From contig CAILDT010000450.1 in assembly GCA_903833025.1 (NCBI GenBank), positions 1 through 14,900 of the forward strand: DNA of 14,900 nucleotides, written 5' to 3'. Within the stretch, counting starts at the first letter, position 1. Every line of letters starts with the position of its first letter. Below, piece by piece: positions 1-6,909 of the stretch. Source of the stretch: an uncultured Bacteroidota bacterium. Its GTDB lineage: Bacteria; Bacteroidota; Bacteroidia; 2-12-FULL-35-15. The translations under genes were made by a program, and so were the position numbers. The notes beneath the pieces are model-generated. The model made no database searches. It was not told the origin of the DNA and saw only the letters and a list, made by a program, of their open reading frames with translations.

Positions 1-499
1 ACGTAAAAGCACGAGCAAGTTTTGAATCGAGATTACTTTTTTTTCCCCACGCACCCACACATATTTCAGCAGTATAATTGCCTTTTGATGATTCGATAGT
101 AAATAATGTACCATCAAATTTTACATCATTCACTTTGCAATCATCAAGCAATAGAACACCTTTGTCTTTAGCTATTGCAGCTAATGAAGAATCAAGTAAA
201 CACCTACTGATACCAAATCCTCCTAAGTCTAATTGATGGTACATTATTTTTCCCGAAGGAGAAGAAACATTTAATTTATTTATTTTCGGAAGATTCATTT
301 CGGAGAGATTCAATCCCAATCGTTCTATAAAATCAAATGATTCCATAGAAACATATTCGCCGCATACTTTATGAAAAGGATATTTATTTCTTTCGAATAA
401 TACGCAAGTATATGCGGCATCTGCCAATTGAATAGCTAATGTTAATCCTGCAAGACCTCCACCAATAATTGCAACTTGGTATGTTTTACCCTCATTCAC
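1..499 (-). CDS. FAD-dependent oxidoreductase (geranylgeranyl reductase / aromatic hydroxylase-like), partial
   Basis: This is the N-terminal 166 codons of a flavoprotein whose C-terminus lies beyond the left window edge. Residues 9-18 read VAIIGGGLAG, a dinucleotide-binding GxGxxG motif in a beta-alpha-beta fold, followed by an acidic residue at the second strand end (VLFERN). The segment KVCGEYVS resembles the Cys-Gly motif of geranylgeranyl reductase-like and UbiH-like FAD enzymes. The start is GTG at 499: the preceding in-frame codon is a TAA stop and no ATG occurs before the FAD motif. GTG overlaps the methyltransferase TGA stop by four bases (GTGA), a classic coupled junction. As last gene of the UbiA-PKS-methyltransferase operon it probably hydroxylates or oxidises the polyketide ring, as SrsC does in Streptomyces phenolic-lipid synthesis. 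The family assignment is firm; the substrate is inferred. Confidence 0.85.
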   Translation of the reverse strand, partial: MNEGKTYQVAIIGGGLAGLTLAIQLADAAYTCVLFERNKYPFHKVCGEYVSMESFDFIERLGLNLSEMNLPKINKLNVSSPSGKIMYHQLDLGGFGISRCLLDSSLAAIAKDKGVLLLDDCKVNDVKFDGTLFTIESSKGNYTAEICVGAWGKKSNLDSKLARAFT

Positions 500-1206
500 T
501 TAACTGTTCTTCCAATAATTAAATACCGAAACGCCCATTTCCATTTGATACTTACATTCGTTATTCCCGCATTTGTAAATAATTTAACTAATTCTTTTTT
601 CTTAAGCCCCCTCAACACGGAAAGTGGTGCGTCATTCTTTACCAATGACGAACCATTGAATAATCGTGTAAGTACTTTTATACTGTAATACGCAAAGCGA
701 TTCCGTTCTAGGTCATTTATCACAAAACCAATCTTCGCATACTGGTTCATATAAGTGAATAACTCTAACAATTCATTATCCTTTAAATGATGACAAAACA
801 AAGAACAATGCACAATATCAACATCGGTGTTTGATTTTAAATAATCCCGGTAATCACTTACTACTCCTGTTATTTCTGAATACTCTTTACAATTGTCATT
901 CATATAATCTATTGCATCAGCATTCATATCCACGCCAATTATTTTTACTTTATAATTGTTTGTTTTAGCCCAATTTGCAATATGTTTCATTGCATCACCG
1001 CCACCACAACCAATATCTATAATAGTATATGTTTTATTTTTATCTGTAACAAGCTGTTTTATTCCTGCAATAGTAATAGAATGCCCACCAAGAGTTTTAT
1101 TTATGAAATCAAGTTCTCGTAAGTTTTGGAATAATAAGTCTTTAGGAATATCAGAAGCATCTAACAATTCCGCCTCACAGGAACGATTAGCAAACTTATC
1201 AGGCAT
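496..1206 (-). CDS. Class I SAM-dependent methyltransferase of the type III PKS operon
   Basis: This 236-residue protein has a Rossmann-type methyltransferase core. Motif I is IIDIGCGGG at residues 62-70. The next strand ends in an acidic residue (IIGVDMNADAI) that should bind the SAM ribose. A motif IV-like strand reads VDIVHCSLFCHHL. Size and layout match small UbiE/SrsB-like methyltransferases. Its ATG overlaps the end of the PKS gene by eight bases (ATGCCTGA), and its stop overlaps the next start, so it lies inside a coupled operon. It most likely methylates a hydroxyl or ring carbon of the polyketide product. B. subtilis BpsB and S. griseus SrsB are known methyltransferases paired with type III PKSs. 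Whether O- or C-methylation occurs cannot be read from the sequence. Confidence 0.88.
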   Translation of the reverse strand: MPDKFANRSCEAELLDASDIPKDLLFQNLRELDFINKTLGGHSITIAGIKQLVTDKNKTYTIIDIGCGGGDAMKHIANWAKTNNYKVKIIGVDMNADAIDYMNDNCKEYSEITGVVSDYRDYLKSNTDVDIVHCSLFCHHLKDNELLELFTYMNQYAKIGFVINDLERNRFAYYSIKVLTRLFNGSSLVKNDAPLSVLRGLKKKELVKLFTNAGITNVSIKWKWAFRYLIIGRTVK

Positions 1207-2296
1207 AGCTGAACAGTGCAGTTTCTATACTTAATCCGGGACCGAAACCAATTGAGAAGATAGTTTGTCCCTGTTTGTTTTTCTCCTGCATCAGTTCGTT
1301 CAACACAAATAAAATAGTAGGCGACGACATATTTCCATACTCATCTAATATCTTGTAGGAAGCTTTTACATCTTCATCACTTAAATCCAATTTGTTTTTT
1401 ATTACATCAATTATCTTTTTCCCTCCGGGATGTATCGCCCAATTAGTAATTACTTCGGGAGTAATATTAAATTTCTTTGTAGCATTAATTAAAATAGAAT
1501 TTACTTCATCACCCAATACATCAGGGATACGTGCATCCAATATCATTTCGAAATTAACAGGAGTAATGTTCCATCCCATCAAGTCTTTTCCTTTATCTAA
1601 CAGCAAGGAATAAAATCCATTTATTGATAAACTGTTTTGTTTATTTTCATTTGAATGTTTCTCCGAAGTAATAATTACAGCAGCCGCACCATCACCAAAA
1701 ATAGTATTAGATAATAAATTATCGTGATTGTCTTTTGTTTGAAAGTGTAGTGTACAAAGCTCTACACAAACAATTAATATTTTAGCTTGCCCATCTGTTT
1801 TAGAAATCATATCGGCAATCTTCAATGCGTGAAATGCTGCATTACAACCTAAGAAATTAACGGAAGTATGAAATATATCTTTTGGTAAATTCAATCGTTC
1901 AATTAAAACTGCATCAATGCCTGGAGCATACATTCCAGTGCAGGAAACAGTAATCAAATGTGTAATACCAAAATCATTAATGGAAGTATTTATATTTTTG
2001 AACGAATTGTTTATTGCATCAATAGCAAGCGGAATTGCCCGCTCTTTAAAAACAGTTAATCTGTCCTCAACATTTGCTTTGCTTGGGGTTCCGTTAAAGA
2101 ATATATGTTCGTGTCGTGCTTTATCAAAATCGGGGATTGCTGAATAGCGTGTATGAATACCACAATTATTAAACAATACATTTAGCTTTCGTGATGCCAC
2201 TTTATTATCATACGCAAGGTGCATAAATTCTAATATCTCACTTTGCTTGGTATGGTACTTCGGCAGGGCTGTTCCTATGGAAATTATCTTACTCAT
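1199..2296 (-). CDS. Type III polyketide synthase (chalcone/alkylresorcinol synthase-like)
   Basis: This 365-residue homodimeric-type ketosynthase is expected to extend an acyl-CoA starter with malonyl-CoA and cyclise the chain to a resorcinol or pyrone. The complete catalytic triad is visible: Cys151 in FLGCNAAFHA, His289 in AIHPGGKKI and Asn322 in YGNMSSPT. The family's C-terminal loop GFGPGLSIET is also present, and the length is normal for the family. I chose ATG at 2296, which shares one base with the stop of the upstream prenyltransferase (TAATG); an in-frame TTG at 2305 would add three residues. The second operon position, between prenyltransferase and methyltransferase, points to a specialised lipid pathway. 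The N-terminal half differs from plant chalcone synthases and is closer to bacterial alkyl-starter enzymes, but starter and ring type are inference. Confidence 0.93.
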   Translation of the reverse strand: MSKIISIGTALPKYHTKQSEILEFMHLAYDNKVASRKLNVLFNNCGIHTRYSAIPDFDKARHEHIFFNGTPSKANVEDRLTVFKERAIPLAIDAINNSFKNINTSINDFGITHLITVSCTGMYAPGIDAVLIERLNLPKDIFHTSVNFLGCNAAFHALKIADMISKTDGQAKILIVCVELCTLHFQTKDNHDNLLSNTIFGDGAAAVIITSEKHSNENKQNSLSINGFYSLLLDKGKDLMGWNITPVNFEMILDARIPDVLGDEVNSILINATKKFNITPEVITNWAIHPGGKKIIDVIKNKLDLSDEDVKASYKILDEYGNMSSPTILFVLNELMQEKNKQGQTIFSIGFGPGLSIETALFSYA

Positions 2297-3201
2297 TAAA
2301 ACCAACTATAATTATTATTCAAAATTAAAACTAAAAAATAGATATTCATACAAGAAGATGCAAGTAAATTCATCTTCATTGTATTCTCAAAGTTTGCATT
2401 GGTTGTACTTTTTCTTACATTATTAAACCAATTAAACAAAGTAAGTACAACAGGCAACATCAATATAAAAAACAAAAACACCTCTATTCTCTGGTGTTTC
2501 GAATCGAAATAATAAAACAAAAGTGCAGTTGCCGCAGCAAACACTGTGGAAGAAAATATAAATGTGCCAATATAACCTAACTTATAACTTATGGAAGTAA
2601 CCCCGTCCTGCTTATCCGCATTGTGCTGGTATATTTGCGTAAGCGGGTACACACTGCCTATAAATAAACTCGCGATGCTCATACAAATAATAGTATTGAG
2701 ATTAAAAAATGTTTCGACAGAGAAAGTTGTAACCGCTGAAGATACCATCAAATAAGTAAATGCGCCTTGAAACAAAAACACTGTAAGAAACCCAATCAAC
2801 GCATATTTCTTTAATCTTAATTTACGATAGCTGTAAGCTCTTGAAATTAATACATACAGCAAAACAAATATAGAGAAATAAACAGAAACAAATAATGCGC
2901 ACACTACCCCAACTATATCTAAAAGTAAAGTAGCATAAAACAAATTCTCCGAAACTTTAGGAGGGTTTTTTAATCCGCCGATACTTGTTTCATCTTTATC
3001 CTGATAGCTGTTATACCCATTGCTGGAAGGATATATAAGCAGATGAAGAATGCAAAAAGCAACAATTGTATTTTGCCAATTAACATTAGTTGCCTGACTT
3101 AATGCAAACAAAAACACCGGCATTAAATGATAAGAGAAAGGCAAACGCAAATGTTTTACGGTACTTTTATCGAAATAAGATATTACGTTTAGAGTTGGCA
3201 T
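2296..3201 (-). CDS. UbiA-family membrane prenyltransferase, atypical Asp motifs
   Basis: This 301-residue polytopic membrane protein has about eight to nine hydrophobic helices. The UbiA superfamily transfers a prenyl group from a diphosphate to an aromatic or lipid acceptor using two Asp-rich motifs. Motif 1 here is N64-S-Y-Q-D68-K-D70-E-T72, so the third acidic position of NxxxDxxxD is Thr. Motif 2 is Q192-H-N-A-D196, so the first Asp of DxxxD is Gln. The following GVTSISYKLG fits the family. I chose ATG at 3201 because the homologous region begins there and a -7 promoter element lies five bases upstream; the open frame continues to 3279 with no better start. It heads the operon with PKS, methyltransferase and flavoprotein. 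It may prenylate the polyketide ring; the altered motifs leave donor and reaction open. Confidence 0.82.
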   Translation of the reverse strand: MPTLNVISYFDKSTVKHLRLPFSYHLMPVFLFALSQATNVNWQNTIVAFCILHLLIYPSSNGYNSYQDKDETSIGGLKNPPKVSENLFYATLLLDIVGVVCALFVSVYFSIFVLLYVLISRAYSYRKLRLKKYALIGFLTVFLFQGAFTYLMVSSAVTTFSVETFFNLNTIICMSIASLFIGSVYPLTQIYQHNADKQDGVTSISYKLGYIGTFIFSSTVFAAATALLFYYFDSKHQRIEVFLFFILMLPVVLTLFNWFNNVRKSTTNANFENTMKMNLLASSCMNIYFLVLILNNNYSWF

Positions 3202-3206
3202 TGGTG

Positions 3207-3214
3207 CAAAGGTA
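3207..3214 (-). promoter_or_regulatory. Bacteroidota -7 promoter element of the UbiA/PKS operon
   Basis: Read on the minus strand the element is TACCTTTG, a perfect match to TAnnTTTG recognised by the Bacteroidota housekeeping sigma factor. Only five bases (CACCA) separate it from the ATG at 3201, so the transcription start should fall at or within a base or two of the start codon. No convincing -33 TTG was seen; the upstream sequence is very AT-rich. Confidence 0.65.
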
Positions 3215-3347
3215 TATATTAAAATATATATCCTGTTTGGTTGTATTAAAGTTCTTAAATGAATACGAATACAAAACAAAGTTGCTAAATCTTACACAAA
3301 CAGACGTTATATAACTTCTGAAATAAGTTACACTATTCGCATATCAT

Positions 3348-4334
3348 CTATGGAAAGAAGGTATAACCAAACTTCACAATACCAATAGAAGAATTTATAT
3401 GGTCGCGGTTTACCTCCGATTTAGGAAGATTAAATGCTTCATCATACAGATAATTTATTTCATCTGTCAGCACATCATTTTTTAATTTCTTTTCTCCCAG
3501 CAATGCTCCATTGCCATTATATTCATAATACGATTCTGTTTTAACATCGCCGTTTTCGTTGCTGGTAAAGGTTTTTTCTATCAACTTATTAGTTGCATCG
3601 TATTTATAATTTGTTTCTGCGCGCATCCAACTCACAATAAATTCGTAGTTCTCCGACAGTTTATTGCCTTTAGCATCATAATTAATAATTGCTTTTTTAT
3701 ATTCTCTTCCTTCATCGTTCAAACAAGCCTTTTTTATCTGCGTAGCCGAAAGAACTGTGTATTCAAATGTTTCGGAGGATAGAATACTTTGAACTCCCAG
3801 TTTAAATTCTTTTTTGTTTTCACTAACATTGGTTTCCTTACAGTGCATTTCTTTTTTTATTTGCCCTTCGGTATTGTATTCATAATAGTACGCATCGTAG
3901 TAATCGCCTGATTGAACACGCTTGCAAATAATACGTTGCTGTGCATCATAAAATGTATTTACAAAAATGGTGTCGTTTACATACTTAGTAATGGTGCGTG
4001 TTCCGGCAGGGCGAATCATTTTACCGCGTCGGTAAATTGCTGGTGTTTCTGTTTCTTCTTTGTGTGCCAGATTAAAAATAGTATAATAATATCGTGTAAC
4101 ATTTCCTAACGTATCAAATTCGTAACCCTGGGTATTGCCTTTATCTACTATGCCTTCGCCATCGGGTTTATCAACTAGTACCACCAAAATACTTTTTATC
4201 TTATTTTGTTTAATTGCGAAGGAATTAAAACTGATAGGACCAAGCGCAACCTCTTTTGGTTTGGTATTAATGAGTTGTGCTTTGGCACAAATGCTCATCC
4301 AACAGGAAATAATAAATACTATAAATAGTTTCAA
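3348..4334 (-). CDS. Secreted protein with YD/RHS-like repeats, function unknown
   Basis: This 328-residue protein of unknown function has a Sec signal peptide at residues 1-19 (Lys at position 2, hydrophobic core, AKA before Gln20), so it should be exported to the periplasm or outer membrane. The mature part holds about seven degenerate units of the form Y-x-Y/F-D/N-x-x-G-x-L/I. These lie near residues 71-80, 129-137, 150-160, 218-226, 243-253, 269-280 and 293-305, and resemble YD/RHS repeats or beta-strand repeat proteins. No enzymatic motif or type IX sorting domain is visible. The start is TTG at 4334; the only nearby ATG is codon 13, which would destroy the signal peptide. It begins two bases after the stop of the YyaL-like gene and is almost certainly cotranscribed with it. 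Confidence 0.75.
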   Translation of the reverse strand: MKLFIVFIISCWMSICAKAQLINTKPKEVALGPISFNSFAIKQNKIKSILVVLVDKPDGEGIVDKGNTQGYEFDTLGNVTRYYYTIFNLAHKEETETPAIYRRGKMIRPAGTRTITKYVNDTIFVNTFYDAQQRIICKRVQSGDYYDAYYYEYNTEGQIKKEMHCKETNVSENKKEFKLGVQSILSSETFEYTVLSATQIKKACLNDEGREYKKAIINYDAKGNKLSENYEFIVSWMRAETNYKYDATNKLIEKTFTSNENGDVKTESYYEYNGNGALLGEKKLKNDVLTDEINYLYDEAFNLPKSEVNRDHINSSIGIVKFGYTFFP

Positions 4335-4336
4335 TG

Positions 4337-6403
4337 CTAATTAATTTGCTTTAATGCCTCCTCCACTTCTTTCACAGGTTTCATACAGGTTTTGTTGGTG
4401 CAAACATATATTAAAGTTTCACCATCCATAAATCTGTTTTTAAGTAAAGGCATATTACTTTCGTTTTCTTTGCCTGCAAATATCGCATTAGGCAAGTAGT
4501 GTTTATTAAATTGTTTCTTTATTTCATTAACCAATTTACCAACAATTACCACTTCATAAAACGGCTGTGTGAAATGTAAATGCAGCATAGCCCAATTGCT
4601 GTAACCGGCACCATAGTTTCCCATTTCGGGCAACACATTGTTTAACATCTTTCTGCTCATCAACATATATTCTTCGTTCTCGAAGTAATGTGAAAGTTTA
4701 AATAATGATTTCGCGATGCTTGAATTAGAAGCAGGAATAACATTATCCGACAACTCCATTTTGCGACTGATTAACGCTTTATCCTCATCCGAAGTAAAAT
4801 AAAACATTTTACTTGCTTTATCCTGAAAGTGAGCGATGCAATGTTTTATCAATTGATTTGTTTTGTGCAAATAGGTTTCATAAAACGAGGTTTCATAAAG
4901 CGCAATTAATGTTTCTATGAAAAAAGAATAATCTTCAAGGAAGCCAAGCCTCACCCCCTTCCCCTCTCCAAAGGAGATGGGTGAAGCTACCGAAAGGTGC
5001 GAAAGTTTATTCTCTTTATTTAAAGCATTAGCAAAAAGAAATTCCACATTCCTAATCGCAACATCCAAAAAATGTTGCTCATCAAACACATTATACGCAT
5101 CTATATAAGCTTTTGCCATCAAGGCATTCCACGATGTAAGTATTTTATTATCCAACCCCGGATGAACTCTTTTTTCTCTTATAGTAAGCAACTCCTTTTT
5201 TATTTTATTGATAGTTGTCTGTAGTTCCTGTGTGCTTATATGATGCTTGTTTGCAACTGTTTCATCACTATCATTGCGCAGCAAAATATAATTATCATCT
5301 TCCCACAATCCCTTTTCATTCACATTAAAATAATCTGCAAAGAGATTAAAATTCTCTTTCAATATCGCTTGCAACTCCTCCTTTTGCCACACATAATATT
5401 TCCCTTCCACACCTTCCGAATCAGCATCTAAGGCGGAATAAAATCCACCATCAGGTGCCGTTAATTCTCTTTCCACAAATGCTAATGTTTCATAAACTAC
5501 CTGTTTGTATAACAGATTACCCGTTGCCCGAAACGCCTCTGAATAAAGCGTTACGAGCTGAGCATTGTCATACAGCATTTTTTCGAAGTGTGGTACTTTC
5601 CAATAATGGTCAACCGAATAGCGCGAAAACCCACCACCTATCTGGTCGTAAATACCGCCATATGCCATTTTCTCTAATGTTAAATGGATATGATTACGAA
5701 GCGCAACCCTCTCCCCTTCGGGGAGAGATGGAGAGGAGCAGTATCGTAATAAGTATTGATAATTATTAGGCAACGGAAACTTAGGTGCTTTATCCTGTCC
5801 TCCTTCTATATAGTCGAATCGGGCTTTCCAGTGGTTGTATGATTGATGAAGTGTGTTGATGGTAAATTCATTTTCATCTTCATTAATTTTCACAAGCTCT
5901 GCAAGGCGCACCCCTTCGGTCAATTGCTCGGCATAGTCAATCGCTTTTTCTTTATCATTGGCATACACATCAGCAATATTTAATAATATATTCATCCATT
6001 CCTTCTTCGGAAAATACGTGCCACCATATATCGGACGCCCATCAGGCAGCGCGAAACAATTGAGAGGCCAGCCACCACGCCCTGTCATCAACTGAACCGC
6101 CAACATATACACCTGGTCCACATCAGGGCGTTCCTCCCTATCCACTTTTATACAAATAAAATAATCGTTCATCAGCCGAGCCACCTGCTCGTCTTCAAAA
6201 CATTCGTGCTCCATCACGTGGCACCAATGGCAGGCAGAATAACCAACACTTACTAAAATTAATTTATTTTCTCGCCTCGCCATTTCCAGCGTATCATCAT
6301 TCCAAGCATACCAATTTACAGGATTATGCGCGTGTTGTAGCAAGTACGGGCTCGTTTCCGAAATCAGGGAATTAACATATTTCTCCACCTTCTTATTCAT
6401 CAT
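4337..6403 (-). CDS. YyaL/SSP411-family protein (DUF255 thioredoxin domain plus (alpha/alpha)6-barrel)
   Basis: This 688-residue protein belongs to the conserved YyaL/spermatogenesis-associated protein 20 family, whose biochemical role is not settled. Residues 17-32 carry the hallmark TSPYLLQHAHNPVNWY. A thioredoxin-like active site C58-H-W-C61 follows, then VDREERPDVD, GGWPLN (110-115) and GGTYFP (127-132). The remainder resembles an N-acylglucosamine 2-epimerase-type barrel, with KMAYGGIYDQIGGGFSRYS near 245-263, FYSALDADSEG near 321-331 and LTSWNALM near 422-429. Two short segments, about 223-234 and 471-485, are encoded by palindromic repeats and look like insertions; the frame stays open through both. 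I chose ATG at 6403; ATG at 6400 or TTG at 6412 are alternatives. It is first in an operon with the YD-repeat secreted protein. Confidence 0.93.
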   Translation of the reverse strand: MMNKKVEKYVNSLISETSPYLLQHAHNPVNWYAWNDDTLEMARRENKLILVSVGYSACHWCHVMEHECFEDEQVARLMNDYFICIKVDREERPDVDQVYMLAVQLMTGRGGWPLNCFALPDGRPIYGGTYFPKKEWMNILLNIADVYANDKEKAIDYAEQLTEGVRLAELVKINEDENEFTINTLHQSYNHWKARFDYIEGGQDKAPKFPLPNNYQYLLRYCSSPSLPEGERVALRNHIHLTLEKMAYGGIYDQIGGGFSRYSVDHYWKVPHFEKMLYDNAQLVTLYSEAFRATGNLLYKQVVYETLAFVERELTAPDGGFYSALDADSEGVEGKYYVWQKEELQAILKENFNLFADYFNVNEKGLWEDDNYILLRNDSDETVANKHHISTQELQTTINKIKKELLTIREKRVHPGLDNKILTSWNALMAKAYIDAYNVFDEQHFLDVAIRNVEFLFANALNKENKLSHLSVASPISFGEGKGVRLGFLEDYSFFIETLIALYETSFYETYLHKTNQLIKHCIAHFQDKASKMFYFTSDEDKALISRKMELSDNVIPASNSSIAKSLFKLSHYFENEEYMLMSRKMLNNVLPEMGNYGAGYSNWAMLHLHFTQPFYEVVIVGKLVNEIKKQFNKHYLPNAIFAGKENESNMPLLKNRFMDGETLIYVCTNKTCMKPVKEVEEALKQIN
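4948..4987. repeat. In-frame GC-rich palindromic repeat, copy A
   Basis: A 40-base GC-rich segment inside the YyaL-like gene has an imperfect stem: TCTCC-TTT-GGAGA at the tip, continuing outward through CCC/GGG pairs. In the coding frame it encodes ASPISFGEGKGVRL, inserted just before the conserved GFLEDYSF block. Base composition differs sharply from the AT-rich surroundings. It resembles copy B in the same gene in arm sequence and in its translated S-P...E-G...V pattern, so it is probably a dispersed palindromic element inserted in frame. Confidence 0.7.
5701..5739. repeat. In-frame GC-rich palindromic repeat, copy B
   Basis: This segment contains a perfect 8-bp stem, CTCTCCCC (5709-5716) and GGGGAGAG (5720-5727), around the loop TTC. 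On the coding strand it gives SSPSLPEGERVAL, between the conserved FPLPNNYQYLLRY and HLTLEKMAYGG blocks where family members usually have only a short loop. It is the second GC-rich palindrome in this gene and shares composition and peptide pattern with copy A. Confidence 0.72.
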
Positions 6404-6435
6404 CACCAACAATTATTATAAATTACAAATCCTCG

Positions 6436-6443
6436 CAAAGCTA
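6436..6443 (-). promoter_or_regulatory. -7 promoter element of the YyaL-like operon
   Basis: On the minus strand the sequence is TAGCTTTG, matching TAnnTTTG, preceded by a T/A-rich tract. The predicted transcription start near 6430 would give a leader of roughly 27 bases before the ATG at 6403. A 20-base hairpin-forming sequence lies just upstream at 6454-6473. Confidence 0.6.
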
Positions 6444-6453
6444 TAAAAAATTA

Positions 6454-6473
6454 GGGTGGCACCAGTGCTACCC
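6454..6473. repeat. 20-bp near-perfect palindrome upstream of the YyaL promoter
   Basis: GGGTGGCA and TGCTACCC form an 8-bp stem with one G-T wobble around the loop CCAG. It sits about ten bases upstream of the -7 element, where a regulator could bind. It also lies directly beside the larger inverted repeat at 6490-6573, so it may be the end of that element rather than an operator. Confidence 0.5.
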
Positions 6474-6489
6474 TTCGCAATATTATCCC

Positions 6490-6573
6490 CGCCCACACGC
6501 GGTATCTTTTTTTTCTTTTATAAATTGCCTGCGGCGCAAAGGCAAAAAAAGGATACTTCGCGCGGGTCGGGCG
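6490..6573. repeat. Long interrupted inverted repeat (possible MITE-like or dispersed palindromic element)
   Basis: The arms pair in register: CGCCC (6490-6494) with GGGCG (6569-6573), GTATC (6502-6506) with GATAC (6552-6556), T8 (6507-6514) with A7 (6544-6550), and an inner stem TTGCCT (6525-6530) with AGGCAA (6540-6545) around a GC-rich 9-base loop. CGCG tracts flank the GTATC/GATAC pair. The outer arms are much richer in G+C than the surrounding DNA. Short open frames run through it on both strands (for example 6451-6684 minus), but their compositions look non-coding. No transposase is present. A dispersed repeat is the most likely explanation. Confidence 0.55.
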
Positions 6574-6695
6574 CAGAAAGCAAGTTTTATCGTTCTTGGC
6601 AACATTATAAACAATACCCAAAAAAGAACATCCTTTATATAATCTTAAAAAAATCAAATCAAATTGTGAACGTTTACTTCTCAAATTTTATTTAG

Positions 6696-6909
6696 CCGTC
6701 GGCTGAATTATTTTTCGGATTATAAGTTGGAATAAAAATTAAATCCTGCAGGTTTTTTGTTGCCTGTTTGGTTTAAAAAAACCACCCAAAAGAGGGTTGG
6801 GAAATTGGTTTTTGGATGTCAATTTCTTCCCGAAAGGGTAAAAAGCAGAAATGGAAGGAAAATGGGAAGCGAAAACAGGTGGTTTTAGAGTAAAAATAGC
6901 TAAATGATT
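6696..6909. other. AT-rich intergenic stretch without recognisable gene
   Basis: No convincing coding sequence is seen. There is a small inverted repeat, AAAAACCA (6777-6784) with TGGTTTTT (6806-6813), which competes with an overlapping shorter pairing GGTTT (6770-6774)/AAACC (6779-6783). An 8-base palindrome CCTGCAGG lies near 6744. Neither has a clear role. Confidence 0.4.

Noticed and set aside
476..688. 70-residue plus-strand frame near the left edge
   Set aside because: It lies antisense to the methyltransferase and flavoprotein genes, whose motifs are clear.
2297..2305. TTG at 2305 as the start of the type III PKS
   Set aside because: ATG at 2296 overlaps the upstream stop in the standard TAATG coupling arrangement and is the stronger codon.
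3299..3335. TAACTT...AAGTTA inverted repeat between the YD-repeat gene and the PKS operon as a terminator
   Set aside because: The stem is only six A/T-rich pairs and no T-run follows, so termination cannot be claimed.
6451..6684. 77-residue minus-strand open frame and the overlapping plus-strand 79-residue frame at 6456-6695
   Set aside because: Both run through the inverted repeat, show no domain or plausible start context, and have the odd composition expected from translating a structured repeat.
6777..6813. AAAAACCA/TGGTTTTT pairing with a competing shorter hairpin, attenuator-like
   Set aside because: No leader peptide or downstream gene lies close enough; the pairing is low-complexity and could be chance.
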